Part shown: positions 39,112-50,532 of the stretch, piece by piece
Layout: every line of letters begins with the position of its first letter
How positions within the stretch are numbered: position 1 is the stretch's first letter
DNA from: Pleionea sediminis
GTDB taxonomy: Bacteria > Pseudomonadota > Gammaproteobacteria > Enterobacterales > Kangiellaceae
Length of the DNA: 64,000 bases
Direction: 5' to 3'
NCBI RefSeq assembly: GCF_007570825.1
Contig: NZ_SUNB01000005.1
Coordinates: 186,001-250,000, forward strand
Translations under genes and position numbers: made by a program
Notes under the pieces: generated by a model
Seen by the model: only the letters and a program-made list of their open reading frames with translations
What the model was told of the DNA's origin: nothing
Database searches by the model: none

Positions 39112-39438
39112 ATGAGTAACCAAGATCAGAACGATTGGGAAATCGATCACGGGATAGCGGTAGAAGAGTCCGAACCAGAAGTTAAACCGCCACCCATGTA
39201 CAAAGTCGTGTTGCTCAACGATGACTACTCGCCAATGGACTTTGTTGTCGAAGTAATAATGAAGTTTTTTGGCAAGCAACGCGAAGAAGCGACTAAAATT
39301 ATGTTGCAGGTACATTACGAAGGCAAAGGCGTTTGTGGCATTTACCGAAGTGAAATAGCAGAAACGAAAGTTGTTCAAGTGAACGAGTATTCAAAGGCCA
39401 ATCAACATCCGTTGATGTGCATCATGGAAGAAGCATGA
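39112..39438 (+). CDS. clpS: ClpS adaptor of the N-degron pathway
   Basis: 108 aa. The core contains [20 protein letters not shown], with the Asn-Asp pair and Met that form the N-degron pocket, and [12 protein letters not shown]. ClpS delivers proteins with N-terminal Leu, Phe, Tyr or Trp to ClpAP. clpA starts 43 bases downstream, so this is the usual clpSA operon. TATAAT at 39071-39076 is a likely -10. Confidence 0.97.
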   Translation: MSNQDQNDWEIDHGIAVEESEPEVKPPPMYKVVLLNDDYSPMDFVVEVIMKFFGKQREEATKIMLQVHYEGKGVCGIYRSEIAETKVVQVNEYSKANQHPLMCIMEEA

Positions 39439-39481
39439 AACCTTTGGAGCAAGGTTAACTTTGGTTGTATAAGGTGTTGTT

Positions 39482-41761
39482 ATGCTTAGTAAAGATCTGG
39501 AATTGACGTTAAACTTAGCGTTTAAACAAGCGCGCGACAAGCGTCATGAATTTATGACTGTGGAGCATTTGTTGCTGGCATTGCTGGACAATCTTATTGC
39601 CTCTAATGTGCTGCAATCTTGCGGTGCAGACTTGTCAGAGCTCAAACAGCAGCTCACCGACTTTGTTGATGAAACAACGCCTTTGATTCCTCAGCATGAT
39701 GAGGGTCGGGAAACACAGCCAACACTCGGTTTTCAACGCGTACTACAGCGTGCCGTTTTCCATGTTCAATCTTCGGGTAAGAAAGAAGTCACCGGAGCAA
39801 ATGTGTTGGTGGCGATTTTTAGTGAACAAGAGTCGCAGGCTGTCTATTTGCTGCAACAGCAAAAAATTACTCGCCTCGATATTGTGAATTACATTTCTCA
39901 CGGCATTTCAAAAGTTGGTGATGAAGAGTCGGACAACAACACGACATCATCGGAAGTCGAAGACGAAACAAGCCAAGAATCAACGGGCAAAAGTCCACTT
40001 GAGGCGTATGCTACCGATTTGAATGCTCTTGCCGAAGAAGGGAAGATAGATCCTCTTGTCGGGCGTGGTCCAGAACTGGAGCGGGCCGTACAGATTTTAT
40101 GCCGTCGACGAAAAAATAATCCGTTATTTGTCGGTGAAGCTGGTGTCGGTAAAACAGCGATTGCCGAAGGCTTGGCCAAACGAATTGTTGATGAAGATGT
40201 TCCAGAAGTGATTTTGGATGCTCATGTTTATTCGCTCGACTTGGGTGCGCTATTGGCCGGAACCAAGTATCGAGGGGATTTTGAGAAACGTCTTAAAGCG
40301 CTTTTAGCAGAGCTTAAAAAGCAAGAACATGCGGTTTTGTTCATTGATGAAATTCATACCATTATTGGCGCCGGTGCTGCGTCTGGTGGTGTTATGGACG
40401 CGTCAAATTTAATCAAGCCTATGTTGGCGAGTGGTGAGCTCCGCTGTATGGGATCGACCACATTTCAAGAATATCGAGGCATTTTTGAGAAAGATCGAGC
40501 CCTGGCGCGACGATTCCAGAAAGTCGACATCAACGAGCCGAGCATAGAAGAAACTATTAAGATTTTGAAAGGGCTTAAATCGCGTTATGAGAGTCATCAT
40601 GATGTTAAATACTCGTCGCCCGCGCTCAAAGCGGCAGCAGAGTTGTCTGCCCGTTATATTAACGATCGTCACCTACCTGACAAAGCGATTGACGTTATTG
40701 ATGAAGCGGGGGCGAATCAACGGTTACAGCCTGAAAACAAGCGTAAAAAAGTGATTGGTGTGCATGATATTGAAAATATCATTGCCAAAATAGCGAAGGT
40801 GCCGCCAAAAACTGTTTCAGCGTCCGATAAGGATTCTCTCAAAAATCTGGATCGTAATTTGAAAATGGTGGTTTTCGGGCAGGATGAAGCGATTGATACC
40901 TTATCAAATGCGATTAAGTTGTCTCGCTCTGGATTGGGCAATGAAGACAAGCCAGTCGGCTCTTTCTTATTTGCCGGACCAACAGGCGTCGGTAAAACAG
41001 AAGTAACGCGACAACTTGCCAAAATCATGGGAATCGAACTCATTCGATTTGATATGTCGGAGTATATGGAGCGTCACACGGTGTCTCGTTTGATCGGTGC
41101 GCCTCCGGGTTATGTTGGCTACGATCAGGGCGGGTTGTTAACTGAGGCAGTCAATAAAAACCCTCATGCAGTTGTTTTATTGGATGAGATTGAGAAGGCT
41201 CATCCTGACGTTTACAATCTGTTGTTGCAGGTTATGGATCACGGGACATTGACGGATAATAATGGGCGTAAAGCTGATTTTAGAAATGTCATTTTGGTTA
41301 TGACGACTAACGCTGGAGCGGCTGAACTCATCAAGCCGTCCATCGGCTTTCAGCAAAATGAGCGTGATAATGACAATATTGAAGTTATTAATCGCACCTT
41401 TACGCCTGAGTTTAGAAATCGTCTCGATGCGATTGTTTGGTTCCGCGGGCTGTCCGAAGAAGTCATATTATCAGTGGTTGATAAGTTTATCGTTGAGCTT
41501 CAGACGCAACTCGATGACAAACACGTTAATCTCGAAGTGTCGCAAAGCGCACGTAAATGGCTGTGTGATAAAGGCTACGATGCCAACATGGGTGCTCGAC
41601 CAATGGAGCGAGTTATTCGAGAAGATCTTAAGAAACCGCTTGCCGATGAGTTGCTTTTTGGTCGGTTGACGCAGGGTGGCCACGTTAAAATCGATTTGGA
41701 TGACAAAGAAAACGAATTGATTTTTGAAGTGGTTGGTAAAGAAGAGGTCGCAACAACTTAA
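39482..41761 (+). CDS. clpA: ClpA, AAA+ unfoldase of the ClpAP protease
   Basis: 759 aa. The ClpN domain covers about 1-145. D1 has Walker A GEAGVGKT (about 220); D2 has GPTGVGKT (about 500). The ClpP-docking loop reads KPSIGFQQN, that is IGF where E. coli ClpA has IGL. Length and architecture are normal. It unfolds substrates handed over by ClpS and feeds them to ClpP. Confidence 0.97.
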   Translation: MLSKDLELTLNLAFKQARDKRHEFMTVEHLLLALLDNLIASNVLQSCGADLSELKQQLTDFVDETTPLIPQHDEGRETQPTLGFQRVLQRAVFHVQSSGKKEVTGANVLVAIFSEQESQAVYLLQQQKITRLDIVNYISHGISKVGDEESDNNTTSSEVEDETSQESTGKSPLEAYATDLNALAEEGKIDPLVGRGPELERAVQILCRRRKNNPLFVGEAGVGKTAIAEGLAKRIVDEDVPEVILDAHVYSLDLGALLAGTKYRGDFEKRLKALLAELKKQEHAVLFIDEIHTIIGAGAASGGVMDASNLIKPMLASGELRCMGSTTFQEYRGIFEKDRALARRFQKVDINEPSIEETIKILKGLKSRYESHHDVKYSSPALKAAAELSARYINDRHLPDKAIDVIDEAGANQRLQPENKRKKVIGVHDIENIIAKIAKVPPKTVSASDKDSLKNLDRNLKMVVFGQDEAIDTLSNAIKLSRSGLGNEDKPVGSFLFAGPTGVGKTEVTRQLAKIMGIELIRFDMSEYMERHTVSRLIGAPPGYVGYDQGGLLTEAVNKNPHAVVLLDEIEKAHPDVYNLLLQVMDHGTLTDNNGRKADFRNVILVMTTNAGAAELIKPSIGFQQNERDNDNIEVINRTFTPEFRNRLDAIVWFRGLSEEVILSVVDKFIVELQTQLDDKHVNLEVSQSARKWLCDKGYDANMGARPMERVIREDLKKPLADELLFGRLTQGGHVKIDLDDKENELIFEVVGKEEVATT

Positions 41762-41856
41762 TTGCTTGCGACTTAAAGTGGTCAGGAGTTTTTGACCGCT
41801 GTCTTTGTCGAATATTGTTTTAAGATTAACCGTTAAAATTTAAGTGAGACACAATG

Positions 41857-41886
41857 AAAAAAGCCTGACAATGTCAGGCTTTTTTT
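41857..41886. terminator. bidirectional Rho-independent terminator
   Basis: Stem AAAAAAGCCTGACA and its complement between the convergent clpA and infA genes, with strong A and T runs. Confidence 0.93.
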
Positions 41887-41899
41887 AATCTTTCCGGAA

Positions 41900-42211
<312 letters not shown>

Positions 42212-42274
42212 CTAAATGTCGCATTTATTGAAAAAGAGGATAACTTGACGAGAAATAGGACGAAAATGAAGGGG

Positions 42275-42997
42275 TTAAGTGAGTAAAACCCAGCGATTAC
42301 CAATAAAGCAATCCAGTGGTCGATACTCTGATTTGTATTTCATTTTTTGACAATCCTTTACTAAATATCCCAAATAAACATAATCCATAGAGTCTTTTCT
42401 TGCCTCTTCAATCATTCGTAAAATGGCTAATCGACCTAAACTGTAGGATGAGTAATCCGGATCGAAGTAGGTATATACAGCAGAAATGCCACTGTCTAAA
42501 ATATCAACAACTGCACAGGCAATTAATTTTTCTTCGTCGTAAAACGATAAAAACTTTGACGATACCCAAGGGCTAAGTAAAAAGTCTTTGTATTGCTGCT
42601 CGGTTGGTGGATACATATCACCGTCAGCATGACGTTCTCTCAAATAGCGTTCGTACAGCGCATAATGTTTTTCTGAGAATTCGGCGGCTTCGGCTCGAAA
42701 CTCAAATTTTTCGCCTTTTTTCAGGCATCGCCTTTGCGTTCGATTGGGTTGGAATCGTTTAACAGGGATCCGTACAGGAACACACGCCTGACAATTTTCG
42801 CAATGCGGACGATAGATATGATTACCACTACGACGAAATCCAGTCTCACTTAAGCGAGTATAAAGTTTTTGGGTGATTATTTTCTCGGGATCAAGAAAAA
42901 CAGTCGTCGCTTGTTGATCTTCCAGATAAGAACATCGGTGTGACGGCGTCGCATAGAATGTCAATTTTAATAACTCGTCGTTAGGATCCTGTTGCAC
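42275..42997 (-). CDS. bpt: aspartate/glutamate leucyltransferase (Bpt)
   Basis: 240 aa from a GTG at 42997, preceded by GAGA and 14 bases after the aat stop; an ATG at 43051 would overlap aat by 40 bases and give a tail not seen in the family. Motifs: SHRCSYL, GFRRSGNHIYRPHC, C-x2-C (CENCQACVPVR) and MKYKSEYRP near the end. It adds Leu from Leu-tRNA to proteins that begin with Asp or Glu, creating an N-degron for ClpS. Confidence 0.93.
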   Translation of the reverse strand: MQQDPNDELLKLTFYATPSHRCSYLEDQQATTVFLDPEKIITQKLYTRLSETGFRRSGNHIYRPHCENCQACVPVRIPVKRFQPNRTQRRCLKKGEKFEFRAEAAEFSEKHYALYERYLRERHADGDMYPPTEQQYKDFLLSPWVSSKFLSFYDEEKLIACAVVDILDSGISAVYTYFDPDYSSYSLGRLAILRMIEEARKDSMDYVYLGYLVKDCQKMKYKSEYRPLDCFIGNRWVLLT

Positions 42998-43011
42998 AGC
43001 ATTGGTCTCTA

Positions 43012-43728
43012 TTAAAATCGATAAGTATTCGTCAGGTCTTGACTTGACCAAAAATTCAACGGAACTTTTTTATCCCGATACTCATAAAGATAGCGTAGAA
43101 ATTCCCGTCTGGAAACTTCTTTTGCGCCAAGTCGCATTAGATGCGGGTTTGGCATTTGGCAATCGATCAATGGAAATCCGGCATTGGCGCAATGTTTAGC
43201 AAGATAAAACAGGGCAACTTTCGATGCATCGGTCGCTCGATGAAACATGGATTCGCCAAAGAATAAATGCCCCATAGAAACGCCATAGAGGCCACCTACG
43301 AGTTGGTCGTCGAGCCAAACTTCGGTGGAGTGAGCAACTCCATTTTGGTGCAGATTCTCGTACGCTTTAATCATCTCGTTGGTAATCCACGTCGATGGAC
43401 GATTTTTTGAGTATTCCGCACAATGCCGAATCACACCAGAAAAGTCGTGATTCAAAGTGACGGTAAAGCGAGTTTTGCGTAACGTTTTGAGCAGACTTTT
43501 TGCGGGTTTTAAATCATCGAGGAAAAATGCGGCGCGCGGGTTAGGACTCCACCAAAAAACCGGTTCGCCCGGATTAAACCAGGGAAAGATACCTTGGTAA
43601 TAAGCTGCGACAAGCAGTTCATCTGACAAACAACTGCCGAAAGCCAGTAGTCCATTGGGAGCTACTAGAGCTTGCTCAACTGGTGGAAAGTCATCTGGAC
43701 GTTCAATATAAGGTAACTCAATGGTCAT
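43012..43728 (-). CDS. aat: leucyl/phenylalanyl-tRNA-protein transferase
   Basis: 238 aa. Signatures: GIFPWFNPGEPVFWWSPNPR, THSTEVW-like segment (here AHSTEVWLDDQLVGGLYGV), FGESMF and the conserved LIDCQMPNPHLMRLGA. It adds Leu or Phe to proteins with N-terminal Arg or Lys. It forms an operon with bpt directly downstream. Confidence 0.96.
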   Translation of the reverse strand: MTIELPYIERPDDFPPVEQALVAPNGLLAFGSCLSDELLVAAYYQGIFPWFNPGEPVFWWSPNPRAAFFLDDLKPAKSLLKTLRKTRFTVTLNHDFSGVIRHCAEYSKNRPSTWITNEMIKAYENLHQNGVAHSTEVWLDDQLVGGLYGVSMGHLFFGESMFHRATDASKVALFYLAKHCANAGFPLIDCQMPNPHLMRLGAKEVSRREFLRYLYEYRDKKVPLNFWSSQDLTNTYRF

Positions 43729-43791
43729 TTATTCTCAGTCTTACTTATTTATGTCTACACTTATCAATACTTTATTTATTGTAATCAAAAG

Positions 43792-44484
43792 ATGGACGAA
43801 ACATTAATGCGTTTTTCTGATCTTGGATTAAAAATGGGAGATGTTATGCAAATTCAGGTATCGGCGGAATCTGAAGCCCGATATCCGGTTAAATTATTGG
43901 GTTTTCTGCCCGATTGTAGTGTCATCATTTCTGCGCCCTCTGAGAAAAAAGGAAAACCTATTTTTTTAAAAGAAGATCAACTCGTCACTTTGCGATTTGT
44001 GGTGAATCATGTTGCCAGTGGCTTCACATCAAAAGTTTTAGGAATGCGCACCTCTCCCAGTCCTTATATTCACCTGGAAATGCCCAAAGAAGTCGAAGCG
44101 GTTGAAGTAAGAAATGCAGTACGAGTTAACACTGAGATTCCGGCAACCTTAATTAACGAAACTCATAAAAGTAATCCTATGGCGGTAAACCTTGTTAATT
44201 TAAGCGTGCTTGGTGGTCGATTAGAAAGTCAAAAAAAAATTGCATTGATCGGCGACGAATTGAGTCTGACTATGACACTCAGTCTGGATGATATTGATAA
44301 AGTGGTCACATTAGATTGTGTCGTGAGAAATAAAGGAAAAGTTGATGAAAGGAAAGAAGGAGAAGAGGGCAGTCAAATCTTGAACTGGTATGGTTTTCAC
44401 TTCAAGTTTCAAGACGATGAAGATCGATTATTACTGAAAGCGTTTGTTTATCAGGAAATTTTAAGGTCGCTGCACTTGTTATAA
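43792..44484 (+). CDS. PilZ-domain protein with YcgR-like N-terminal domain
   Basis: 230 aa. A YcgR-N-like beta domain covers about 10-105. The PilZ domain follows: RNAVR (about 108-112) supplies the RxxxR c-di-GMP arm and NLSVLGGR (about 141-148) supplies the N/DxSxxG motif, so binding residues are intact. Members couple c-di-GMP to motility, adhesion or secretion. It is divergent from aat and replaces the cydCD position of the E. coli neighbourhood. It could work in the same signalling network as the HD-GYP protein at 3.1 kb. Confidence 0.88.
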   Translation: MDETLMRFSDLGLKMGDVMQIQVSAESEARYPVKLLGFLPDCSVIISAPSEKKGKPIFLKEDQLVTLRFVVNHVASGFTSKVLGMRTSPSPYIHLEMPKEVEAVEVRNAVRVNTEIPATLINETHKSNPMAVNLVNLSVLGGRLESQKKIALIGDELSLTMTLSLDDIDKVVTLDCVVRNKGKVDERKEGEEGSQILNWYGFHFKFQDDEDRLLLKAFVYQEILRSLHLL

Positions 44485-44520
44485 ACAAGCGCAGCATTTT
44501 GAGACTGTTCTGATATTGAA

Positions 44521-45507
<987 letters not shown>

Positions 45508-45574
45508 CTAAGTGTAAATCCTTCAAAGATTAGGAACAATGATAATCCAGCGATTTCTATTATCAATTTTTTAA

Positions 45575-45604
45575 ATTAAAAAAAGCCATCCGAGGATGGC
45601 TTTA
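45575..45604 (-). terminator. Rho-independent terminator of ald
   Basis: Stem AAAGCCATCC/GGATGGCTTT with a 2-nt centre. The long A run on the left is the U run of the leftward ald transcript. Confidence 0.88.
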
Positions 45605-45672
45605 GTTCAACTTTGAAGATCGTTGCATAATGACTCAGTATTTTAAACTCAAGAAAATTAGAGTCGTTTAGG

Positions 45673-46791
45673 TTAAATACCAAGCGCAACTTTAGGATCG
45701 ACGAACTCAAGATCCTGACTTTCAGCAACACTTTTATGAGTGACTTTGCCGCGGTAAACATTGAGACCATTGAGTAGGTGCTGGTCTTCCGCCAATGCTT
45801 TTTTATAGCCTTTGTTAGCCAATGCGATAATGTAGGGCAGGGTTGCATTATTTAAGGCAAAAGTTGATGTGTAAGGCACGGCGCCTGGCATATTAGCAAC
45901 ACAATAATGGACCACATCGTCAACGATGTAGGTTGGATCGGCGTGCGTTGTTGCTTTTGAGGTTTCGAAGCAACCGCCTTGATCAATTGCCACATCGACA
46001 ACGGCCGCACCCGGTTTCATTTGATGGACCATGTCTTTAGTCACTAATTTAGGCGCTGAGGCGCCAGGTATTAGTACACCACCAATCACTAATTCGGCGC
46101 TCAATACGTGCTGTTCGAGAGCATCTTTACTTGAAAATACGGTCTCAATACTGTGGCCAAATTGCTGATTGATACGACGTAAAACGTCAATATTTCGATC
46201 AAGCAGTACGACGCGTGCGCCCATGCCTACTGCAATTTGAGCGGCATTACTCCCGACGACACCACCACCGATGATGGTTACCTTAGCGGGAGACACACCA
46301 GGCACTCCGCCGAGTAGCATACCGCGGCCCATGCGAGATTTTTCCAAGCATTGCGCGCCAGCTTGTATTGACATTCGGCCGGCAACTTCTGACATAGGCG
46401 CCAATAATGGCAAGCCGCCCGCTGCGCTAGTGACAGTTTCATATGCAATGCAAATAGAGCCGCTATTAATTAAATCTGTTGTTTGCGGAACATCGGGAGC
46501 CAAGTGAAGATAAGTGAATAAAATCTGACCGTCTCGGATGTGCTTTCGTTCTTCTGCCAAAGGCTCTTTTACTTTGACGATCATTTCTGCTTCGGCATAG
46601 ACCTCTTCAGCAGAATCTTTAATGGTTGCACCGACCGCTTGATAATCGTGATCGGTAAAGCCAATTCCAATACCGGCGTTGTGCTCGACGATAACATCAT
46701 GACCGTGGGCAACGAGTTCTCGTACGCTGGCAGGAACCATCCCAACGCGATACTCGTGGTTTTTAATTTCTTTTGGTACACCAATTAGCAT
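45673..46791 (-). CDS. ald: alanine dehydrogenase
   Basis: 372 aa from the ATG at 46791 (GGAG six bases upstream); an ATG four codons earlier would include the ribosome site. Substrate-binding RVGMVPASVREL and Lys in VKVKEP are present, and the NAD Rossmann site is TIIGGGVVGSNAA (about 170). It interconverts alanine and pyruvate plus ammonia. lrp is divergent, so Lrp control in response to alanine or leucine is likely. Not part of the E. coli order; an added gene here. Confidence 0.96.
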   Translation of the reverse strand: MLIGVPKEIKNHEYRVGMVPASVRELVAHGHDVIVEHNAGIGIGFTDHDYQAVGATIKDSAEEVYAEAEMIVKVKEPLAEERKHIRDGQILFTYLHLAPDVPQTTDLINSGSICIAYETVTSAAGGLPLLAPMSEVAGRMSIQAGAQCLEKSRMGRGMLLGGVPGVSPAKVTIIGGGVVGSNAAQIAVGMGARVVLLDRNIDVLRRINQQFGHSIETVFSSKDALEQHVLSAELVIGGVLIPGASAPKLVTKDMVHQMKPGAAVVDVAIDQGGCFETSKATTHADPTYIVDDVVHYCVANMPGAVPYTSTFALNNATLPYIIALANKGYKKALAEDQHLLNGLNVYRGKVTHKSVAESQDLEFVDPKVALGI

Positions 46792-46927
46792 TGCAATCTC
46801 CAATGACTGACCTTGTTCTGAAGGCGCAAGTATAATCGGTTGTTGGCAACATATCTCACTGAATAATCTATAAAGTCAGGATAATCTATTGTATAGTGAT
46901 TCATAAATAGATAAATGTATTGTTAAT
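46792..46927. promoter_or_regulatory. ald-lrp divergent control region
   Basis: AT-rich 136-base spacer that should contain both promoters. A small dyad TGTTG-G-CAACA lies at 46841-46851. Lrp sites are degenerate, so none can be assigned firmly. Confidence 0.4.
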
Positions 46928-47404
46928 ATGAGTGAAAGTGGACGAATCCTCGATAGGATTGATAAGTCGATCTTGCGTGAATTGCAACGTGATGGCCGTA
47001 TGCCAAACGTCGAGCTGGCAAAGCGAGTCGGCTTAAGCGCAACTCCTTGTTTGGAACGTGTTCGGCGACTGGAAAGTGAAGGCTATATTACGGGCTATTC
47101 AGCCCGAGTTAATCCACAGAAGTTAAGTTATGGATTATTGGTCTTTGTGGAAATTACACTTGAAAAGACCTCTCCCGATGTATTTCACGATTTCAAAAGT
47201 GCAGTTTGTGATTTACACGAAGTATTGGAGTGTCATCTAGTATCCGGAGACTTTGACTATCTGGTTAAGGCGCGGGTGGTCGACATGGCGGCGTACCGAA
47301 CCTTACTGGGAGAAACATTACTGACATTGCCCGGTGTGAGTGAGTCTCGAACTTACGTCGTAATGGAAGAAGTAAAGGAATCTTCTGAGATTCATATTGC
47401 CTAA
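46928..47404 (+). CDS. lrp: leucine-responsive regulatory protein
   Basis: 158 aa, very close to E. coli Lrp: LDRIDKSILRELQRDGR, VELAKRVGLSATPCLERVRR (HTH, about 28-50), ECHLVSGDFDYLVKARV and LLTLPGVSESRTYVVMEEVK (RAM ligand domain). It is a global regulator of amino acid metabolism. Its place before ftsK is as in E. coli, and it probably also controls the divergent ald gene. Confidence 0.96.
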   Translation: MSESGRILDRIDKSILRELQRDGRMPNVELAKRVGLSATPCLERVRRLESEGYITGYSARVNPQKLSYGLLVFVEITLEKTSPDVFHDFKSAVCDLHEVLECHLVSGDFDYLVKARVVDMAAYRTLLGETLLTLPGVSESRTYVVMEEVKESSEIHIA

Positions 47405-47469
47405 GCTAAAGATATACTGCAGTCGCGTGTTATTATACGCGGGTTTATTGGGAGAACAGGTGGTTCGAT

Positions 47470-49785
47470 TTGGGTAAAAAACAAACAATAACGGAACAAA
47501 CCGAGATTTCATCGCCGATTAGCTCACGCATTCGTGAGGGTGTTGTTATATGTCTTGGTGCAGTTGCCTTGTTTTTATTATTGGCGCTGGCGACTTACCA
47601 TCCTCAAGATCCGGGTTGGTCTTATACTGGCGTTGGTGAGTCGGTGCAAAATTCAGCGGGTCGAGCAGGCGCCTGGTTAGCCGATGTTTTTTTACAACTG
47701 TTTGGCTATCTCGCTTATGTATTTCCATTTATGGTGACCTATCTGGCTTACCTTATTTTTCGTGAACGCAAACTAATTGAGCAGCACGACTGGCGTTATT
47801 GGTTGCTCCGAGGTTCTGGTTTTCTTCTCACTCTTATTGCCGGAACAGCCATTGCCAGCTTGAATTTTCATGATCCTGCGGTTCAACCCAGCTACACGTC
47901 AGGCGGCGTTTTTGGTCAACTAGTGGGTGATACTTTATTTGACGCTTTTAATGCATTAGGCACAACACTCATACTGCTCGCTTTGTTTTTAACCGGATTT
48001 ACTTTGTTCACCGGATTATCCTGGTTTCGTCTTATGGAACAAATTGGTGAAAAAGTTTTAAACGCACTCGATGCGATTCATTCAAAATGGCTTGAGTTCC
48101 GTGAGCGTCGTAATGAACAGCGAGAGTACGAAGAGAAGAAAGAAACGCGCAAAAAAGCGATTGAGCATGAAAAAGTCAAGCGTGAAACGCGCGCACCCAT
48201 TCGCATAGAGCCGGTAGTGAATAAAATAGAGCCGAGTCCTCGAGCGCAAAAAGAAAAGCAACAAAAATTATTTGATGAGCCCGTCGAAGGTGAGTTGCCT
48301 CCGATGAATTTGCTGGATGAACCGTCAGAGACTCAATACCCTATTTCTGAAGAATCACTTGAGGCCATGTCGCGCCTGCTTGAGAAAAAGCTGGCTGACT
48401 TTGGGGTTAAAGCAGAAGTTGTTGCGGTAAATCCGGGGCCGGTAATCACGCGTTATGAACTTGATTTGGCTCCCGGAGTAAAAGTTAGCAAGATCACCAA
48501 TTTAGCGAAAGATCTAGCTCGAGCGTTGGCGTCGGTTAGCGTACGAGTGGTTGAGGTAATTCCTGGTAAACCTTACATCGGTATCGAGTTACCGAATGAA
48601 CATCGAGAAATTGTTCGGTTAAAAGAAGTCGTCGGATCAAAAGAGTTTGATGGTTCGAAATCGAAACTGAGCATGGCGCTCGGAAAAGATATTTCTGGCC
48701 TACCGGTCGTTATTGATTTGGCGAAGATGCCGCACTTGTTGGTGGCGGGTACAACTGGGTCGGGTAAATCGGTCGGTTTGAATGCCATGTTGGTGAGTAT
48801 TTTGTATAAGTCATCACCTGAAGAAGTTCGTTTTATTATGATCGATCCAAAAATGCTGGAGTTGTCCGTTTACGATGGTATCCCGCATTTATTAGCGCCG
48901 GTAGTGACGGATGTTAAAGAATCGGCCAATGCATTGCGATGGAGTGTTGCCGAAATGGAGCGGCGCTACCGACTCATGGCGGCAATGGGAGTTAGAAACC
49001 TCGCTGGTTACAATCGTAAAGTTAAAGATGCTATTAAAGCAGGTGAACCGTTAACGGATCCCATATGGACTCCTGAAGACGATATGAGTAACGAACCGCC
49101 GCTTTTAGATACTTTGCCGCAAATTGTTATTGTAATTGATGAATTAGCCGACATGATGATGATTGTCGGCAAAAAAGTGGAAGAGTTGATTGCACGCATT
49201 GCGCAAAAAGCGCGAGCTGCCGGAATACATTTAATTCTTGCCACACAGCGGCCTTCGGTTGACGTTATTACCGGTTTAATCAAAGCGAATGTACCGTCAC
49301 GAATTGCTTTTCAAGTATCGTCGCGAATTGATTCTCGAACCATACTCGATCAAATGGGCGCCGAGCATTTGTTAGGACAAGGTGACATGTTGTATTTACC
49401 GGCCGGAAAAAATATTCCGACGCGGGTTCATGGTGCCTTCGTTGACGATGACGAAGTCCATCGCGTGGTTGCTGATTGGCAAAAACGAGGCGAACCTGAG
49501 TTTGAAGAAGCCATTACCTCCGGTGTTTCTGAAACAGAAATGATGGGCATACCCAAAGGCAGCGAAGAAGAAGCGAGCGCAGAACGAGACGAACTCTACG
49601 ATCAAGCCGTTGCCATTGTGACTGAATCTCGTCGGGCATCAATTTCGGGTATTCAAAGACGATTAAAGATTGGCTATAACCGTGCCGCGAGAATGATTGA
49701 AGAAATGGAAGCGGCGGGTGTGGTCAGTGAAATGCAGTCAAATGGTATGCGTGAGGTCATTGCACCACCACCACCCAAGCATTAG
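47470..49785 (+). CDS. ftsK: DNA translocase FtsK
   Basis: 771 aa, starting at a TTG at 47470 preceded by AGGTGG; no ATG fits. Four transmembrane helices lie in about 20-195. A short charged linker (about 205-285) replaces the several-hundred-residue linker of E. coli. The motor has Walker A GTTGSGKS (about 427-434) and the C-terminal winged-helix gamma domain is [21 protein letters not shown]. It couples division to chromosome dimer resolution at dif. Confidence 0.96.
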   Translation: MGKKQTITEQTEISSPISSRIREGVVICLGAVALFLLLALATYHPQDPGWSYTGVGESVQNSAGRAGAWLADVFLQLFGYLAYVFPFMVTYLAYLIFRERKLIEQHDWRYWLLRGSGFLLTLIAGTAIASLNFHDPAVQPSYTSGGVFGQLVGDTLFDAFNALGTTLILLALFLTGFTLFTGLSWFRLMEQIGEKVLNALDAIHSKWLEFRERRNEQREYEEKKETRKKAIEHEKVKRETRAPIRIEPVVNKIEPSPRAQKEKQQKLFDEPVEGELPPMNLLDEPSETQYPISEESLEAMSRLLEKKLADFGVKAEVVAVNPGPVITRYELDLAPGVKVSKITNLAKDLARALASVSVRVVEVIPGKPYIGIELPNEHREIVRLKEVVGSKEFDGSKSKLSMALGKDISGLPVVIDLAKMPHLLVAGTTGSGKSVGLNAMLVSILYKSSPEEVRFIMIDPKMLELSVYDGIPHLLAPVVTDVKESANALRWSVAEMERRYRLMAAMGVRNLAGYNRKVKDAIKAGEPLTDPIWTPEDDMSNEPPLLDTLPQIVIVIDELADMMMIVGKKVEELIARIAQKARAAGIHLILATQRPSVDVITGLIKANVPSRIAFQVSSRIDSRTILDQMGAEHLLGQGDMLYLPAGKNIPTRVHGAFVDDDEVHRVVADWQKRGEPEFEEAITSGVSETEMMGIPKGSEEEASAERDELYDQAVAIVTESRRASISGIQRRLKIGYNRAARMIEEMEAAGVVSEMQSNGMREVIAPPPPKH

Positions 49786-49836
49786 TCACTAATCCCTATA
49801 CGATATAAAAATATGATAGAACAATTTGGAATAATT

Positions 49837-50517
49837 ATGACGTTGAAGAATTGGTTTAAATATTGTGTTGTTTTACTGACGGCGGTTCAAGTCACCTACG
49901 CTTCAGATGCGGATAAGCTGGTTGATATTACCAAGGATATCACGAGCGTGAGTGCTGAGTTTGAGCAGGAAATTCGCGATCAGTTTAACAATTTAAAAGA
50001 TAAATCGAAGGGTGTATTTCAGCTTAAAAAACCCTTTAAGTTTCTGTGGCAGACGCAAAAGCCTTTTCAACAATTAATAGTTTCTAATGGTGATGTATTG
50101 TGGACTTTCGATCAAGACCTCGATCAAGTCAACATTGAGTCTTTAGATAAAGCCATGGGGAATACACCTGTCTTTTTTCTTGGTGCCGACGCGAAAACAT
50201 TGAACGAGAGTTTTAATATTACACTCTTGCCCAGTGGTCAATCTGATGCAAAAACGTTTGAGTTAACGCCGCGTAACAATGAAAATACGTTCGAGCGAAT
50301 GTTAGTGTTATTTAATGACGGACAATTAAAAGAAATATTGCTAAAAGATACTTTAGGTCAACAAACTTCGGTGGAGTTTTCAGCCGTAAATATGAATGTT
50401 GAATTGGCCGATTCAACATTTGAGTTTACCCCACCTGAAGGCGTCGATGTACTCGACTCTCGTCGTTCAAAACCGTCGCCAACTCAGCCTCCTGCAAAGC
50501 CAGTTGAGCAGTATTAA
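49837..50517 (+). CDS. lolA: outer-membrane lipoprotein carrier LolA
   Basis: 226 aa from the ATG at 49837 (TTTGGA upstream), which gives a signal peptide (TLKNWFKYCVVLLTAVQVTYA); an ATG eight codons earlier lacks a ribosome site. Core features: SAEFEQEIRDQ, KGVFQLKKPFKFLWQ and LWTFDQDLDQVNI. The chaperone carries lipoproteins from LolCDE to LolB through the periplasm. The C-terminal tail is proline-rich and longer than in E. coli. The ftsK-lolA-rarA order is conserved. Confidence 0.95.
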   Translation: MTLKNWFKYCVVLLTAVQVTYASDADKLVDITKDITSVSAEFEQEIRDQFNNLKDKSKGVFQLKKPFKFLWQTQKPFQQLIVSNGDVLWTFDQDLDQVNIESLDKAMGNTPVFFLGADAKTLNESFNITLLPSGQSDAKTFELTPRNNENTFERMLVLFNDGQLKEILLKDTLGQQTSVEFSAVNMNVELADSTFEFTPPEGVDVLDSRRSKPSPTQPPAKPVEQY

Positions 50518-50532
50518 CTGTGGCACAACATA

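Noticed and set aside
42998-43051. Longer Bpt reading frame starting at the ATG at 43051
   Set aside because: It would overlap aat by 40 bases and add residues not seen in the family; the GTG at 42997 follows a GAGA site.
45576-45848. Minus-strand frame at the ald 3' end
   Set aside because: It runs through the ald terminator and overlaps ald in another frame.
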